A stretch of 64,000 nt of DNA from Anadara kagoshimensis (GCA_021292105.1 CM037861.1:26591110-26655109), one strand, 5' to 3'; shown: positions 25,301-36,624, counted from the stretch's first letter. The notes: generated from the sequence alone by a model not told the origin. Made by a program: numbers and translations.

Positions 25301-28300
25301 AACAACCATATATGTTATTTACTTTATCTTTGTTATATGTTTTATAACTCTACATTATTACATCATATTTATGTTTATATTATCCTTATTTATAAGTATT
25401 AATCATCCAGTGGTGAAAATTTTAATCACAATTCCAAGGACACTAGCATTAATTTCTTTTGATGTCATAATTAATCCTTGTCGGTAAATTCCTGATCAAA
25501 ATGTTGTATTGTGAAAAAAAAATCAAACAAACTCTTCTATTGTAAAACCTTGATTCATTATCATATTTTGTTGTTATGGAGTGCCTTGGTTTTCAATTAA
25601 TTGAGACTTTTGTACTTCAAAATACAGTGATGATAAGTGGGATAGCAGAGCAAGAGACATTTCAATGCGGTTTTGTTGTAATTAGATATTTTTCTTTTGT
25701 TTTCAGTAAAGACTAAATCAAAATCTCGTAAGATCCGGTTTATGGATGATGATAGTAGAGATCCAGAGGAAGAAGAAAAAGATACCAGGTTAAGGTTTGG
25801 TAAAAAACCGGCAAAGGGTGTAACACCGCTACAAGCTAGGATGTTACGCATGGCTGGTCAGGAAGTACCTGAAGAACCAGAGGAGAAACCAGCAGAATCT
25901 GAAGAAAGTAGTGAAAGTGAAGACGAGGATAGTGACAGAGAAGAGGAACGGAAAATGGAGATTGAGGTATGAAGGCAACAGATTCATAAAGGCTATGTTT
26001 CCATTATTGATTTATTGATAGGAATTGCCGTAAAAACGGTTACATTACTATGTTCTGAATTGTGACCTTTTTAGTCATATTAGCTATCTATAAAAACAAT
26101 GTTATGTCCACAAAAATACTTGCTTTACCTTTACCTTAATGCTCTCTCCGGCAGAAGGGGCATAAGGCAGCAACACTATCCTTCTATTTTTGCCTGTCCT
26201 TTCGCTGCTGCTTTGTGTGTTCCAGCTAGTCCATCCAGCGACTTTTCTTTCCACACAACTTCTCCTACAGTCTCTTAATAAACAGACTGTTTGTACATAC
26301 ATTCTGTGTTAAAGATGTGCATTTTTCAGAATTTAGATTTCTAACACTTACCATGCTATGGACGCATACTATTTTTTAGCTCCTATCAGTTTTAATCTAC
26401 AAATACGAAAGCTGAGTTAAATGGCAAATGTCTTCGTGTTTGTTTGTCAGTATAATTTACCTGTATATATTATTGATTTTAAACAGTTGGAAGATGATAG
26501 AAAAAAGAAGTCACTAAGAGAGGAAGAGACAATGAAATCTAGAGATAAACTACCTAATGGACCCCCAGGGGAAGATGTATCACAACCCCCTCAACAGCCA
26601 CAGAGGTTAATGCCACCTGGTCCTCCCCCAGGTGCACCACCAGGACTCCCTCCAGGTAAAACTTAGTTAATATCTTGCACATTTTTAATACAAAAAAATC
26701 TAAAAAAATTAACTGTTTATTTCTACATCATCATGTTGATTTATATACCATCATGGGTGAATTATTATACATGTATGTGTATTTTTTGACTTATTGTTTG
26801 TTGGTATGTCTGTCTGTCTGTCTGTCTGACTACAACTTTAACTTTTGACTTCTAGGGATTTCATGTTTGGAAAATTCTCTCTTAATATAGGACATTTTCT
26901 AGCAGCTAAACATTTTGACCTGAAGAGCATGCCCTTTATATTCTAACAATTAGTTGCTGGCAAGGAGTGATATAAAGACACACACTTATCATAAACAATT
27001 ATTTATTTTGTTCTCTAGGTCCCCCTCCAGGTGCACCACCAATGATGTTCAGACCCCCTCCATTAAGAGGGGGTCCCCCTGGAGCTCCACCCAGATTGTT
27101 ACCACCAGGGCCACCACCTGGAAGGCCACATGGTTTACCCCCAGGGCCACCACCTGGATTACCTCCAAACATTAGACTTCCCCCAAGAATGCCACCTGGA
27201 CCTCCAGGTAAGTTTTACAATTATGTCTTGCAAATTAAAAAAGACTATGTGTATTGTAAACATAGTAAACGCACTTTTATTCGTGGATATTTACTTTCGG
27301 GATTCTCTTACTAAAACCAAATTGAGAATATTTGCGGTAACATTCACGATATGGACTATAGCTGAATATTTGATATAAATAATACCATGTTTGGAAACAA
27401 GTTCGTGACATTTCACTTTTGCGATTAATTTGTCAGCTCAAAAGTTGATCACACGCAAATAAAAGTTTGTTTACAGAATGTTAAGGCAACCATATATACC
27501 TCATTTCTCAATACAGAGCAAAAGTATTTTGAGCAAAAATATTAGGTACATGAATTGTATTTGGTTAAGTTAAGATATCTCTTAAACAACAAATGGTAAT
27601 GATTTATTAATCTGTTTGTTCAAATTATTACTATATCTGCTTTAATTTCAAAGCACTAGATGGCCAATTTGGAATATAATTCCTCATCATTAGTGCTCAG
27701 ACAAAATTGTGGAAATCAAAATGTTTTTAAGATGTTGAAATGAGAAAAATGGAAGGACTGAAATTAATTTTATCAAATATTTATAATCAAAACTAATAAT
27801 TAAATAAAAGATCTTGTAATATAGTGTTTTTGTAACTGTGCAAAAAGTTAGTTTATCTTTACCAATACAAAAATGCACTATTTGTGAAACATTTATTGAT
27901 AACAATTATGTAATGTCAGCTCTTCATGTATGTCCATGTTTCGGCTTTAATATCATAGCCAAAATATTGACACAGAGCTGACATTATATTGTTATTTTGA
28001 AATGGATTTTCCCCTTAGGGAACTATATTAAGAAAGTAATATACGTTTCATGAATATGATTTTTACAGGTGTACCACCTCCAAGAATGATGCGTCCTCCA
28101 GGTGCCCCACCAGGTATACCCCTACCTGGCTTACCACCACAAGTCATGCTTCCATCTGCGCAGAATCCAAATGTACTTAGTGCCCCACCAAGTATTATGA
28201 AACCACCACAGAAAGCTCCAGAAGAAGAAAAGAAGAACACAGCCACAATAGAAGCTAAACCACAGATTAAAAATGTTATTGGTGATGTCACAAGATTTAC

Positions 28301-29519
28301 ACCAACAGCGCTCAAAGTCAAACGCCAACTCAAAGATTCTAAAGGAAGAGTTAAGGAACAACGTAAGTAGTTATTTTGTTTATCTGTCTGTCTGTCCGTC
28401 TGTCTGACATGGTAGAAGGAAAGTAAGACATAAATGTCATCATTGTCAACAAGCCAATATTTATGTTGTTTTGGGAACTTTTTGTCATTGTTGTATTGTT
28501 GTGGCTAAAACATAGACATGAAACTGTAAAAACTAAATTATGTGTAAGATAGTACAGTCTGTTAGTCCAACAGTTTTCCACACTTTTTTTCTTATCACCT
28601 GCAATTGTTGAAGTGATTTTTGGTGTGCCAGTCTACCACTATGAATTAAAAAAAGTTTGTTATGTTCTACTTTGCTGGTTTTAAGGGGATGATGGCCCTT
28701 GGACTTTGAAAATTTGACATATATATGCCCTTGGGGTATGTGAGCTTGCTTACTTAGACCGCTTTCGAGAGATCCGTTCTTGACACTAGAATGGATTAGA
28801 ATCTGATCTTTGTGTTTGAGACTTATATTCTTGACATGAGTACGTGTTCTTGATTTTCTCAAACACCCAGAACAGTGCATTTGGGTTGTGTTCTTTGCAA
28901 AAAAAAACCTACTCCCACTGTTAGGTGGTGTGATTCAAGAGCAAGATGGTGATATCCAGTGACTTTTAAGTAAATGCAAATGAAAAATAAAAACAAAACA
29001 AAAAAAAATCATTTTCCTCGACAAATAACTCTACTTTCTCTACACTATCTTTGTTGAAGACAGAAACCAGTAAGGGGGGGGGTGTTTTTATTATGGATAG
29101 TTGTGTCAGGATACTCCATAAGATCATTTACCAGTGTAAAGATGCTTAAAATTTTGTTTTCATCTTAATTGTATTCCATGATTGATGTTGATGTTTGAGA
29201 GAAACTACAACCATTTGGAAACAATGAAAACGTTCACTGAGCATTGGAGACTTGCAAGAATGTGTTCTAGGTTCTCAAGAATAAACTCTCGAAAATGGTC
29301 ACAGGTTCATTCATTGACCCAGTAATTGTTACATTCATTAAAGTTTGAATGATAAAGATTTCAAAAGTAATCATTATTTTTTGTGCATTTTTTACAGAAA
29401 AAGAAGAAAAGAAACCTATTGGAGTTGCACCAAAATCAGCACCTGTCATTACTACACAAACTAAGACAAAGGACGATGCTTATGATCAGTTTATGAAAGA
29501 AATGGAAGGATTTTTATGA
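16364..29519 (+). CDS. WBP11: WW domain-binding protein 11 (splicing factor, PP1-binding)
   Basis: WBP11 (NpwBP/SIPP1) is a nuclear, spliceosome-associated protein that binds WW domains, such as that of PQBP1, and protein phosphatase 1. Fourteen coding exons join to 1818 nt, 605 residues (human 641): 16364-16427, 17436-17467, 18262-18355, 19043-19140, 19696-19783, 20298-20369, 21210-21309, 22116-22231, 24681-24800, 25707-25966, 26487-26655, 27019-27207, 28069-28362, 29398-29519. The N-terminus MGRRSINTTKSGKYMNPTDQ is nearly the family signature. A lysine-rich helix follows (RKEARKRELKKNKKQRMM), then acidic tracts, KIRF at about 270-273 (RVxF-type PP1 docking), TPLQARMLRMAGQEVPEE, a proline-rich WW-binding region of repeated PPGPPPG from about 382 to 505, then VTRFTPTALKVKRQ and the conserved end DQFMKEMEGFL. 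All introns are GT-AG. No lesion is seen. Intron 8 hosts a pearl-like element and intron 9 a SINE. Confidence 0.97.
16768..17074 (-). mobile_element. Full-length tRNA-derived SINE (family A) in WBP11 intron 1
   Basis: Read on the minus strand, the head GGTAGCTCAGTTGGTAGAG plus GTGGGTTCGATTGGG gives Pol III A and B boxes; the body includes AATAAACGAGGTCCTGTGTC and the tail ends GGACGTTAAACGCCATTACT. About 307 bp. Confidence 0.85.
17713..17905 (-). mobile_element. SINE tail fragment in WBP11 intron 2
   Basis: GAATGGGGTTTTACCTCCGG, CATCACCAGCTATAGGTGAA and GGGTTCTTTAACGTGCCACT match the tail side of family A on the same strand as the copy at 16768-17074. Confidence 0.65.
22307..24070. mobile_element. 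Pearl-like / Helentron-associated non-autonomous element with 145-bp internal array
   Basis: In WBP11 intron 8. It begins AGCTCACCTGAGCC followed at once by its complement (CTCAGATGAGC), forming a terminal hairpin. It ends with CTCAGGTGAGCG (a subterminal inverted repeat of the start) and the palindrome AAGGCCCATGGGCCT before CTTGT. A short (CGTC)n-like run lies at about 22351-22395. From about 22890 to 23840 is a tandem array: the landmark AACTATAAA(C/T) recurs at 23041, 23186, 23331, 23476, 23621 and 23766, exactly 145 bp apart. There is no coding capacity. The architecture (hairpin end, subterminal inverted repeats, tandem core, T-rich target) fits HINE elements such as bivalve pearl; the family name is inference. 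Confidence 0.75.
24941..25312 (+). mobile_element. tRNA-derived SINE (family C) in WBP11 intron 9
   Basis: The head has A-box-like TGACCTAATGGCTAAGACA and B-box-like GAGTTTGAGTCCC; the body is GC-richer than the intron; the tail ends GATGCGACGTTAAACAACAT then (CAA)n. The body is unlike family A. Confidence 0.65.
26808..26830. repeat. (GTCT)n microsatellite in WBP11 intron 11
   Basis: About five TGTC units; a similar interrupted run is at 28383-28407. Confidence 0.85.
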
Positions 29520-30753
29520 ATCTTTTACTGTAAGTAAATAACATTTAAATTATCTACATTGATCTAAAATGATTTTTTTTAATCGAAGATATATCAAAAT
29601 ATCACATTTTGGTCTTGAAGAATGAGGTCAAGGTCAAAGGTGTATGCATCAGTAAACTTTAATTTTTTCCTCTTAAACTGTTGGGTCGAATCTAATTGAG
29701 TGAGGAAGGTCCTTAGGAATATAGATTAAACATTGTTTTTGACATGGCCATCCAAAATGGTCTGCTGTCATTACTATAAATAGAAAAAATAGCCATTACA
29801 TACCGATTTGGTTCTAATTTTAATTGCAGAAAGTAGATGTATGGCCATGTAACATAGGTATTTGCAACAAGTTATTAATTGAACTTGTGTTCATGGGTGT
29901 TATTATAAGTCAGTTCTTTGAAAATCTTTGCTCTGAAACTGCCAGGCCAAATAGAAAAAAAAATGGCGAGTGATGCAATTTAAAAATTAGCATGACCATT
30001 AAAGTCCAAGATTGCAACTGTACTGTTACAGATTTATTTATGGAAAAATTGAGTTCAGTTTTGATAATACAGAATGTAGATGTATAGCCATTTAATGTTT
30101 ATACCAGATTTTTGTGAGATAGTTTCCCCAATTTTCACAAAATATGCAAATTAAATGTTGATTTAAGCTAATTTGGTTTTAGAAAAATTGGAGATCCTGG
30201 ATTATGCATAATTTAAATAATATTCATTGTGAAAATCCTTGGTTGACGCCTATTTCAAATTGTGTCTGACATGGCTGTATTATTTTCAAAATCAAATTAA
30301 TTGATCACTAATGGTTGAGTGATACAAGCCCTATTTGTCCTCTTGTTATATGACATTCTTTAAATTATCAATGTAACATGTTTGTAATATTTATACTTGA
30401 GAGAAATGAAAGTGACAGGTGTATGATATTCCATTGGCAGTGTTATTGTTAGTTTTTATGCTGACAGTAAGTGTAGAAAAGACTCGGCATCAGTTTCATG
30501 GGGTCATTTTCTGTTAAAAGTTGGTTTTGTTTTTTTTTTTCAAAGATTTGAATTTTCATCAGACTTAAAAAACTTTAAGGGCATAAAAGTTATAATGTAA
30601 ACTGCTTTGTATCATGACTTTCTTATTTGATTGATTTTTATATTCCATTTGTATTACGTCAGTTGAAATTTAATGCTAGATGTTCAGTCTCATCATACTT
30701 GATAAGAGATCCTCTTTACAAAAACTAGGTCAAAATTTGTATATTGTTCATGT
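29520..30753 (+). other. WBP11 3' flank / probable 3'UTR
   Basis: This follows the WBP11 stop. No AATAAA is obvious in the first several hundred bases; an ATTAAA variant lies at 29725-29730. The sequence CTGTAAGTAA about 9 bases after the stop resembles a splice donor, so a 3'UTR intron is possible but unproven. From about 29600 to 30349 the region is a diverged pearl-like element, described separately. Confidence 0.4.
29600..30349. mobile_element. Diverged pearl-like element without an array
   Basis: Similarity to the complete copies is seen at CAGTAAACTTTAAT (about 29650), the following CTCTTAAACTGTTGGGTCG, GGCCATCCAAAATGG (about 29745) and the right end CAAGCCCTATTTGTCCTCTT. No tandem core and no clear left hairpin remain. 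It lies in the WBP11 3' flank. Confidence 0.5.
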
Positions 30754-30766
30754 GGGTACATTACAT

Positions 30767-30865
30767 TACCGCGACATTTTAGAAATTTTCATAACCGCGA
30801 CCCATCCATTACCGCGACAAAATTGTATACGCTACCGCGACATTCTAAATATACGTTACCGCGAC
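30767..30865 (+). repeat. Left-end array of five TACCGCGAC boxes in the MULE
   Basis: Five copies of a CG-rich box (TTACCGCGACATTTT, ATAACCGCGACCC, ATTACCGCGACAAAAT, GCTACCGCGACATTCT, GTTACCGCGACC) lie within 100 bp. The same box in inverted orientation makes up the right end. Arrays like this are usual for transposase binding at MULE termini; that role is inference here. Confidence 0.85.
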
Positions 30866-31107
30866 CTTATATGTTAGATATATTATATAGATTGATTTAT
30901 TTTATTTAAATATAATAGTGCCTCTTCCGTCAGCCAGCGCCTTATACATTTGATGCATAAGACCTGTTTCCCCTGCTCACCACGAGGAGGTGGAAGTAGG
31001 ACTTTGAGCAGGATATATATCTTTATAATTTATTACAAAACATACATATTTAAAAGTTTAAAAGTCGATGTTAAAATTGAGAGTATTCATGATTGTACAC
31101 TTCTGAA

Positions 31108-32493
31108 TCAGACAACCGGCAACGCTTTAAAGGCCATCCTTCTAACATACTCAATTCGTGTGAGTTCACCATTTTCAAATCTGGCTTTTAGTTCCTTTTT
31201 CTGTTTAGTATTATCACTCTCTTTCCGTCCTGAAGGAAATCTACCATTTGCAGCACGAATTTTTAGGTAGGTTTTTGTTTGTACACATTGAATCTTGGCT
31301 AAGAAGTCAAAGATATTTGGATGAGAACTGTAGAACATCGTACTAAACTCCTTGTGAAAACTTTCACACCCGTTCGTTGTCCTTTTGCCTTCAACATCGG
31401 AGTCTGCCCATATAATAGGAGGAAAAGACGACGACTGATCAATGTAGTTATTGACTACATAATCTGCAAAGTCAACAGCTTTTTCTGAATCGGGAGCCTC
31501 AGAAAATATGTCAAAGACGAAACACTCCTCAACTACAGCAGGATCTAGAAAGCTGATTCCGAAAAAAGTTTTCAGCCACTGTCCAACTGCTGAGTCCTGA
31601 CTCTTATATTCAGACGCTAGACCAAGGCTTTGGATCTTCCGATACCACGCTTGAGCAAGGTGAAATTGACATCCTTTGATAGCGACATCAGGCCAAAAGT
31701 GCCTTGCTGCATCATGAACAGCTAATTCAAAGTCAAGATTTAAATTTTTGATGTTCAGTGTTAAGTTTTCCTTGACACATGCATCTACAAGGCAACGGAA
31801 CATTTCAATATAGCATGCCTTGGTTTTGAACGGAAGAAGGAAAAATACACATGGTATATACTGTCCATTCTGAAATATGTGAAGGGTATACAATTGATAA
31901 AAATGTTTTGCGCAATATTGGAATGTTCCATCTCCAAAAATCTGTACATCTTCCTGACATAAGGATTGCAAGTTTGATTTAGTCGTGAGCATTACAATTT
32001 CCGATTCTGAACTACTGACATAAATCATGTCTTCACCTTTACTCGACTTGAGTTCATATTCTTTCAACATCTCGATTGTTTCCATTCTAGAAGTTGGTAA
32101 CTTGGGCTGCGTCTTTCGCCGTTGTCTATACATAGCCTGCCTTACTGAAGTTATGTCCTGACTCACAAGTTCATCGGTACCAACTTTTTCAATCTCCTTA
32201 ATGATCAGCTTAGATGGTCTTTCTAATGGCTCATCTTCGGCTTTTCTTTTACAGGCGTGTCGAACTTTCTGTCTCTCAATTGTCCGTCGCTCGGGTTCGT
32301 CGTGATCATGCTCAAGTCTTCCTCCTAATATAAGAAGCTCATCTAAATCAGTTTTGCAGTTACTTTTGCACGATTTTTCTACGCACCTCCAAAGTTTTGA
32401 ATTCTTGAAAAATTTATCTTTTCTGAATTTAAATCCATCTACGATTATCCCAGGATTTCCTCTGTTTGTGACAAACTTCTCTATCGTTGCCAT
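31108..32493 (-). CDS. MULE transposase with N-terminal FLYWCH zinc finger
   Basis: A single uninterrupted frame of 461 residues from ATG 32493 (Kozak A at -3, G at +4) to TGA at 31108. Upstream codons stay open but lack an ATG, so this start is preferred. Residues about 8-66 are a FLYWCH-type zinc finger (DGFKFRKDKFF, WRCVEKSCKSNCKTD, then EHDHDE): C37, C42, H62 and H64 are likely zinc ligands. The MULE catalytic domain follows, with the acid triad seen as D188 (FGDGTFQYC), D254 (NLDFELA) and E377 (NGCESFHKEF), and the family's C/H motif GCQFHLAQ at about 274-281. The C-terminus is lysine- and arginine-rich. The enzyme should cut and paste its element through the flanking inverted repeats. 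It is on the strand opposite to the upstream WBP11. Nothing suggests host domestication: it sits between its own ends with a target duplication. Confidence 0.9.
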   Translation of the reverse strand: MATIEKFVTNRGNPGIIVDGFKFRKDKFFKNSKLWRCVEKSCKSNCKTDLDELLILGGRLEHDHDEPERRTIERQKVRHACKRKAEDEPLERPSKLIIKEIEKVGTDELVSQDITSVRQAMYRQRRKTQPKLPTSRMETIEMLKEYELKSSKGEDMIYVSSSESEIVMLTTKSNLQSLCQEDVQIFGDGTFQYCAKHFYQLYTLHIFQNGQYIPCVFFLLPFKTKACYIEMFRCLVDACVKENLTLNIKNLNLDFELAVHDAARHFWPDVAIKGCQFHLAQAWYRKIQSLGLASEYKSQDSAVGQWLKTFFGISFLDPAVVEECFVFDIFSEAPDSEKAVDFADYVVNNYIDQSSSFPPIIWADSDVEGKRTTNGCESFHKEFSTMFYSSHPNIFDFLAKIQCVQTKTYLKIRAANGRFPSGRKESDNTKQKKELKARFENGELTRIEYVRRMAFKALPVV

Positions 32494-32610
32494 TTTGTCA
32501 ATAACTGATTTCAGTTCAGGGTGAGTAGATAGTGAGTATATTATGTGTTGTATTGATTTTATACATGTACATGTAGAACTCTTTAAAACCAATCGTAAAT
32601 TTTATACATA

Positions 32611-32720
32611 TGTCGCGGTAACGTATACTATATAGATGAAAAAATGTCGCGGTAATGTATACTTTATTTTTTAACAAAATGTCGCGGTAATGAACGGTAA
32701 ATTTTGACAATGTCGCGGTA
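32611..32720 (-). repeat. Right-end array of four inverted TACCGCGAC boxes in the MULE
   Basis: Four copies of TGTCGCGGTAA(T/C)G, the reverse complement of the left-end box, are spaced about 33-36 bp. The first three left boxes align with the last boxes here as a terminal inverted repeat. Confidence 0.85.
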
Positions 32721-32741
32721 ATGAGCTTTCCCCGTTCATGT

Positions 32742-33160
32742 TGGGTCTCACTAGGTCAGATCATAGAAAAACCTTGTTGCTAGAGATTGCAATTGTTGTC
32801 TAATGTTCTTCAGTCTTGTCCTGAAAAAGCTAGGGTTAATTCATATATGGGTCCTTTTAAGTCATAATTTCGGTTAAGACAAATTTGACAAAAACTAGAG
32901 AGGCCACATTTCTCAAATCTCTCTCAAACATACTCAGAATGGCCCTTATGACAAAAACTAAGTCAAGGTTCCATACTGGTCATGTTGAGTGAAAAAGTTG
33001 GTCACTAGTTCAAACCAAACACTAGAGGCTATATTTATCTCACATTTTTATCAGCCTCCTCAAAAATGTTCCTCTTGACATTATAAGTTAGGAGAAGATT
33101 AAGGATTGATAAAAAAGTAGGTCACTGGGTAAATGTAAAAAAAAATCTAGTTACTTTATG
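32742..33160. repeat. Older interspersed repeat interrupted by the MULE
   Basis: GGGTCTCACTAGGTCAGATC and ATAGAAAAACCTTGTTGCTA, then two related units (ACTAGAGAGGCCACATTTCT near 32896 and CACTAGAGGCTATATTTATC near 33022), are of a type abundant in molluscs. Its other part lies left of the MULE (about 30680-30745). Confidence 0.55.
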
Positions 33161-35345
33161 CAGAAATTTAAGCTAGCATACATGTCATATGTCCCGGATT
33201 TTGACCCTTTTAAAACCTGTCCCACAGGGACACGTAAAATCACGGATTTTTTACCCTGTCCGTTATCTTGAAAAACCCGCCATTGTCAAGGAACTTCTTA
33301 GTCTTGTAAAAAATCAATCACATTTCATGGTTAAACTTCTTTTAAAAAAAGGATCATTTTTGCAATATATATGTATCAAAAGACTTTTATTTACTAAATA
33401 TAACCTTAAACACAAAATTACAAACTTTCAAAGCTGTTTACATACAATTTACAGTTTTGTATTTTCTACTTCTGGTTTAACCATGTGTTTTGTAAACAAA
33501 CACACAACATCTTTTTTCATTCAGAAGAATGATTGTCAATGAAATAAAGAATGAATATTTGTTCAAAGTAAGTTAATTTTGCCATAATAACACCGATAAT
33601 CTGGAAAATGTTTGTACCGGTATATGTAGTTTTAACGAATAAATAAGTTGTGAAATGGCCTGATGATTGGAGCTTGGATAGCGAGGCCAGATTATAAAAT
33701 TTGCATTCTTATGAAAAGTCTTTAAAAATATAAAAGCTTATTCTCCTATTGTTATAACTTTTAAATTTATTATTTTTGATAAATATATTATTCTTTCTCT
33801 TAATATGGTGTTAATTGTCGATTCACTTAATTTTGTTTTCTGTTAAAAATGTCTCCTAACATTGGTGAAAGTGTCCCAGATTCACATAAAATTCTAGATT
33901 GTTTTATATAATGTCCAGGGTTTCCATTTTTGAGTCGTGGCATGTATGAGCAAGATACAGACTTTTTTAGTTGAGCAAAAAGGGCCTTCTTGGTCCTCTT
34001 TTTCTTCTAATAATGCATTGAATATTATATGTTAGATTTTGTTTTCTTTGGGTTATCCCCCTTTTTATATTAACTCTTGACTGCCATGAATATATAAGTG
34101 ATCCAGTCAATTTGGTATGAGTGTATTATTATTGGTACATGTCAGTGGAAAAGGAATCTACTGAGAAAAATCTCTTACTGTTTGTGGAGTATAAGTTGTT
34201 TTTTTTTGACATTTAGCATTTAGTTTTTGAAAACTGAGATTAAATATGCCCAAATTTAATTATTCCCAGTTGCGCCTCTTATATTTCAAGCAGATGATTC
34301 AAACTAAATTTATTGTTGTGGTGAGCAATACCACATTTAATTTATAAGAAACAAAAAGTTTTGAGTCAAATGCTTCAAAAATAATTATGAAAAGGTTGAT
34401 TTTTGACAAAATCAACAGAAAAGGCTGAACTTTTTGCTTTTAATATTAGCACGTGTGTACTGTCAAACATGACTGAATATGAAAACCCTGAGAATTATGA
34501 TTTTTCATTCCTTGAGTGTTTTTCTGAAAGAAAAATGAAAATTGAAATATTTACTTTTCACATTGATAAAATACTAAGTTCATACCAGTAGTTTCATTTC
34601 ATCTAATGGTTTGTGGCGGGGATATATAAGCTAAACAGGAGGTGCTTACCCTTTCAGAGCACCCGGTCTCACTACCATGGTGGTAGTTCATGTGTTAAAC
34701 CTAATTTGTCAGTTTCAAGGTTTTTACTTTGCTTTGAGATTGTGGTTTGGACATGGATTAGTATGTTTGCTTTTAATGTATGTGAATTGCATGATAATAA
34801 ACATGTATCAGAACTGTCATGTATTGATATTGCTGAATTTTATTGTTCTACATGGTACCAATGATTTGCTGAAGTTAGGATACACAATCTTGGAAAAAAT
34901 GAACACAATTTCTATGATCTATACAAAACATTATGAAAAAAATATATACTGTCTAGTAGAATTACATCATTCAGAAAGTTATACTAGACAGAATATCAAT
35001 ATTACATGAACTTTTATGATTTTATATTCATGAATTTTATGGTTGTTAAGGATGGCCCACTCTTGTGGGACTTAAAGTGACAGTTTTGGATTTGACAGAT
35101 TGGTAGCCTATTTATTGAGACAGAAAATTGATAGACTTCCATTTGAACCCTCCACTAAATAATTTATTTTGACTGAAAAGCATGAAAAAGATGGAATCAA
35201 ATGTTTTGGATAATTTTTGTGGGAAAAAAATTCAAAAATTTAGAATAGAATTTCATGAGTGGGTATTACTAGATAAAAGTCCAGAAAAAGTTTACACTGT
35301 CTAGGATTTGTCAATGAAAATTAATTTCATGACTAATTTTTTTTT
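33161..35345. other. Gene-free, AT-rich interval
   Basis: No exon with convincing splice sites and protein-like content was found on either strand. Short open stretches at 33189-33542 and 34403-35009 are low-complexity by translation. Phrases about TGTCCCGGATT (33190) and TGTCCCAGATT (33872) may be two pieces of one worn repeat. Confidence 0.5.
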
Positions 35346-35349
35346 TTAC

Positions 35350-35405
35350 AAGATGAAACTTGCACCAGCATAATGTTAACTGCCAGGTGAGCATTCAAGC
35401 CCTAA
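35350..35405. mobile_element. Right-end fragment of a pearl-like element
   Basis: GTTAACTGCCAGGTGAGCAT followed by CAAGCCCTAAATG matches the right terminus of the copy at 47215-48961 (GTTAACGGCCCAGGTGAGCG). Confidence 0.45.
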
Positions 35406-35710
35406 ATGATCATCTCATTTTACCTTTATACAGGTCAGATTTATGGTTTTATAAGGGACATTTGTTTAATAAAGAAAATTAAATGTGATTAATTTAATCA
35501 GGTTTAAAGGATCGGTTTCCTATAAAACACAGGTATTGTTTACCCTAACAGTACAGAGTCTTAAGATTTTATTCACCACACAATGTGTACAGTTTTACTG
35601 TATATGATATAGAAATTATTTGGCTCATTTATGTAGGATTGTGATTGAGATGGCTTCACTTATTTCACTTATATCAAATCATCACCCTTAGATTGATACT
35701 AACGTAATGT

Positions 35711-35907
35711 TTAGTGGTCAAGTTTGACCTGGTCGTTTGACCTTTAATTTGCATATCCATTATGTAATTTAGGGGCTATATAAAGTTGATATATAAGTAT
35801 AGATGATAGCATTATTAGGTAAATGAAACATGCTGTCTTACCTAAATAACACAGTCTATAAGCCCAATTTAATGTTCAAATTAAAGGTCAAACTTGACGC
35901 ACTTTAC
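35711..35907. mobile_element. TTTGACC-type MITE, copy 1
   Basis: Left end GTCAAGTTTGACCTGGTCG, right end AAAGGTCAAACTTGACGCAC as inverted repeats; core GGGGCTATATAAAGTTGATA. Confidence 0.75.
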
Positions 35908-36381
35908 GTATGATAATGAGTGCATTAAAGTAGAGTAAAGGTTTTTCTTGTCCCAGTCAAGATTCTATCACTGATATTGAGACAGTAAGCTCTGGAATGG
36001 TGGAGAACACCCCATTGGGCATAGGCAATAAAATTTGCTTTGATTCTTGAGCTGACACTTAAGACCACTTAACCACCAATGTTAGTGGTAATGACCAGCT
36101 AGAGTTAATTTTCATACCATGTTAAATTGACGCAGAACGTCAGATATTAAGGTCGTAAGTAACCATTAATGTCTTGTGTAGGCATTACTGTTACGGTAAC
36201 TGTTACATCTAGAATCCTATGTATTGTGATATTACATCAGCCATCCTTATCAAAGAGTGTCTGAAAATTCAAATGTAAATAATTGATCACGATTTTATGA
36301 AGTCTGTCACACAATCTGTAAAACCTGAATGAAGATAGCAACAAACATTTATCAATGAATTTATTCCCCACCTCTATATTG

Positions 36382-36624
36382 TATAGTGTGTTAAGTTTGA
36401 CCTAGCCGTTTGACCTTTAATTTAAATATTCAAACAGACATATTTATCGTGTAATTTAGAGGCTATATAAAGTTGATATATAAGGATAGATGATAGCAAT
36501 ACTGGGCACCAGGTGGTTATGGTAATGAAGCATGCTGTCCAACCAAAATCACACAGTGTATTGGCCCAATCTAATACTATTCAAATTAAAGGTCAAACAG
36601 TCGGGTCAGACTTGACACACTATA
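36382..36624. mobile_element. TTTGACC-type MITE, copy 2
   Basis: Left end TATAGTGTGTTAAGTTTGAC, right end CAGACTTGACACACTATA: inverted repeats meeting TA dinucleotides. The core is shared with copies 1 and 3. Confidence 0.8.

Larger units (their letters stand above)
30754..32733 (-). mobile_element. Complete Mutator-like (MULE) DNA transposon, 1980 bp, with 8-bp target duplication
   Basis: The element is flanked by the direct repeat GTTCATGT (30746-30753 and 32734-32741), the size expected for MULE insertion. The ends are imperfect inverted repeats: GGGTACATTACATTACCGCG at the left against GGGGAAAGCTCATTACCGCG from the right on the opposite strand. Each end carries a run of the box TACCGCGAC or a close variant: five at the left (about 30767-30865) and four at the right (about 32611-32720, inverted), spaced roughly 20-40 bp. 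Between them is one transposase frame. The flanks belong to another, older repeat (GTCTCACTAGGTCAGATC type), which this element interrupted. The exact duplication and uninterrupted frame suggest a recent arrival. Confidence 0.9.

Noticed and set aside
28028-28361. Antisense open frames under WBP11 exon 13
   Set aside because: Shadows of the proline-rich coding strand, with glycine-rich meaningless translation.
28533-28880. 115-codon open frame on minus
   Set aside because: No motif, no splice context and no recognised similarity; it sits in a WBP11 intron.
30950-31270. Open frame of 106 codons on plus
   Set aside because: It lies antisense to the 3' end of the MULE transposase and has no start or family support.
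32494-32592. Upstream extension of the transposase frame
   Set aside because: The frame is open but contains no ATG; the ATG at 32493 has a good context and precedes the FLYWCH finger directly.
33189-33542. 117-codon open frame on plus
   Set aside because: Low-complexity translation with no family resemblance, in AT-rich DNA.
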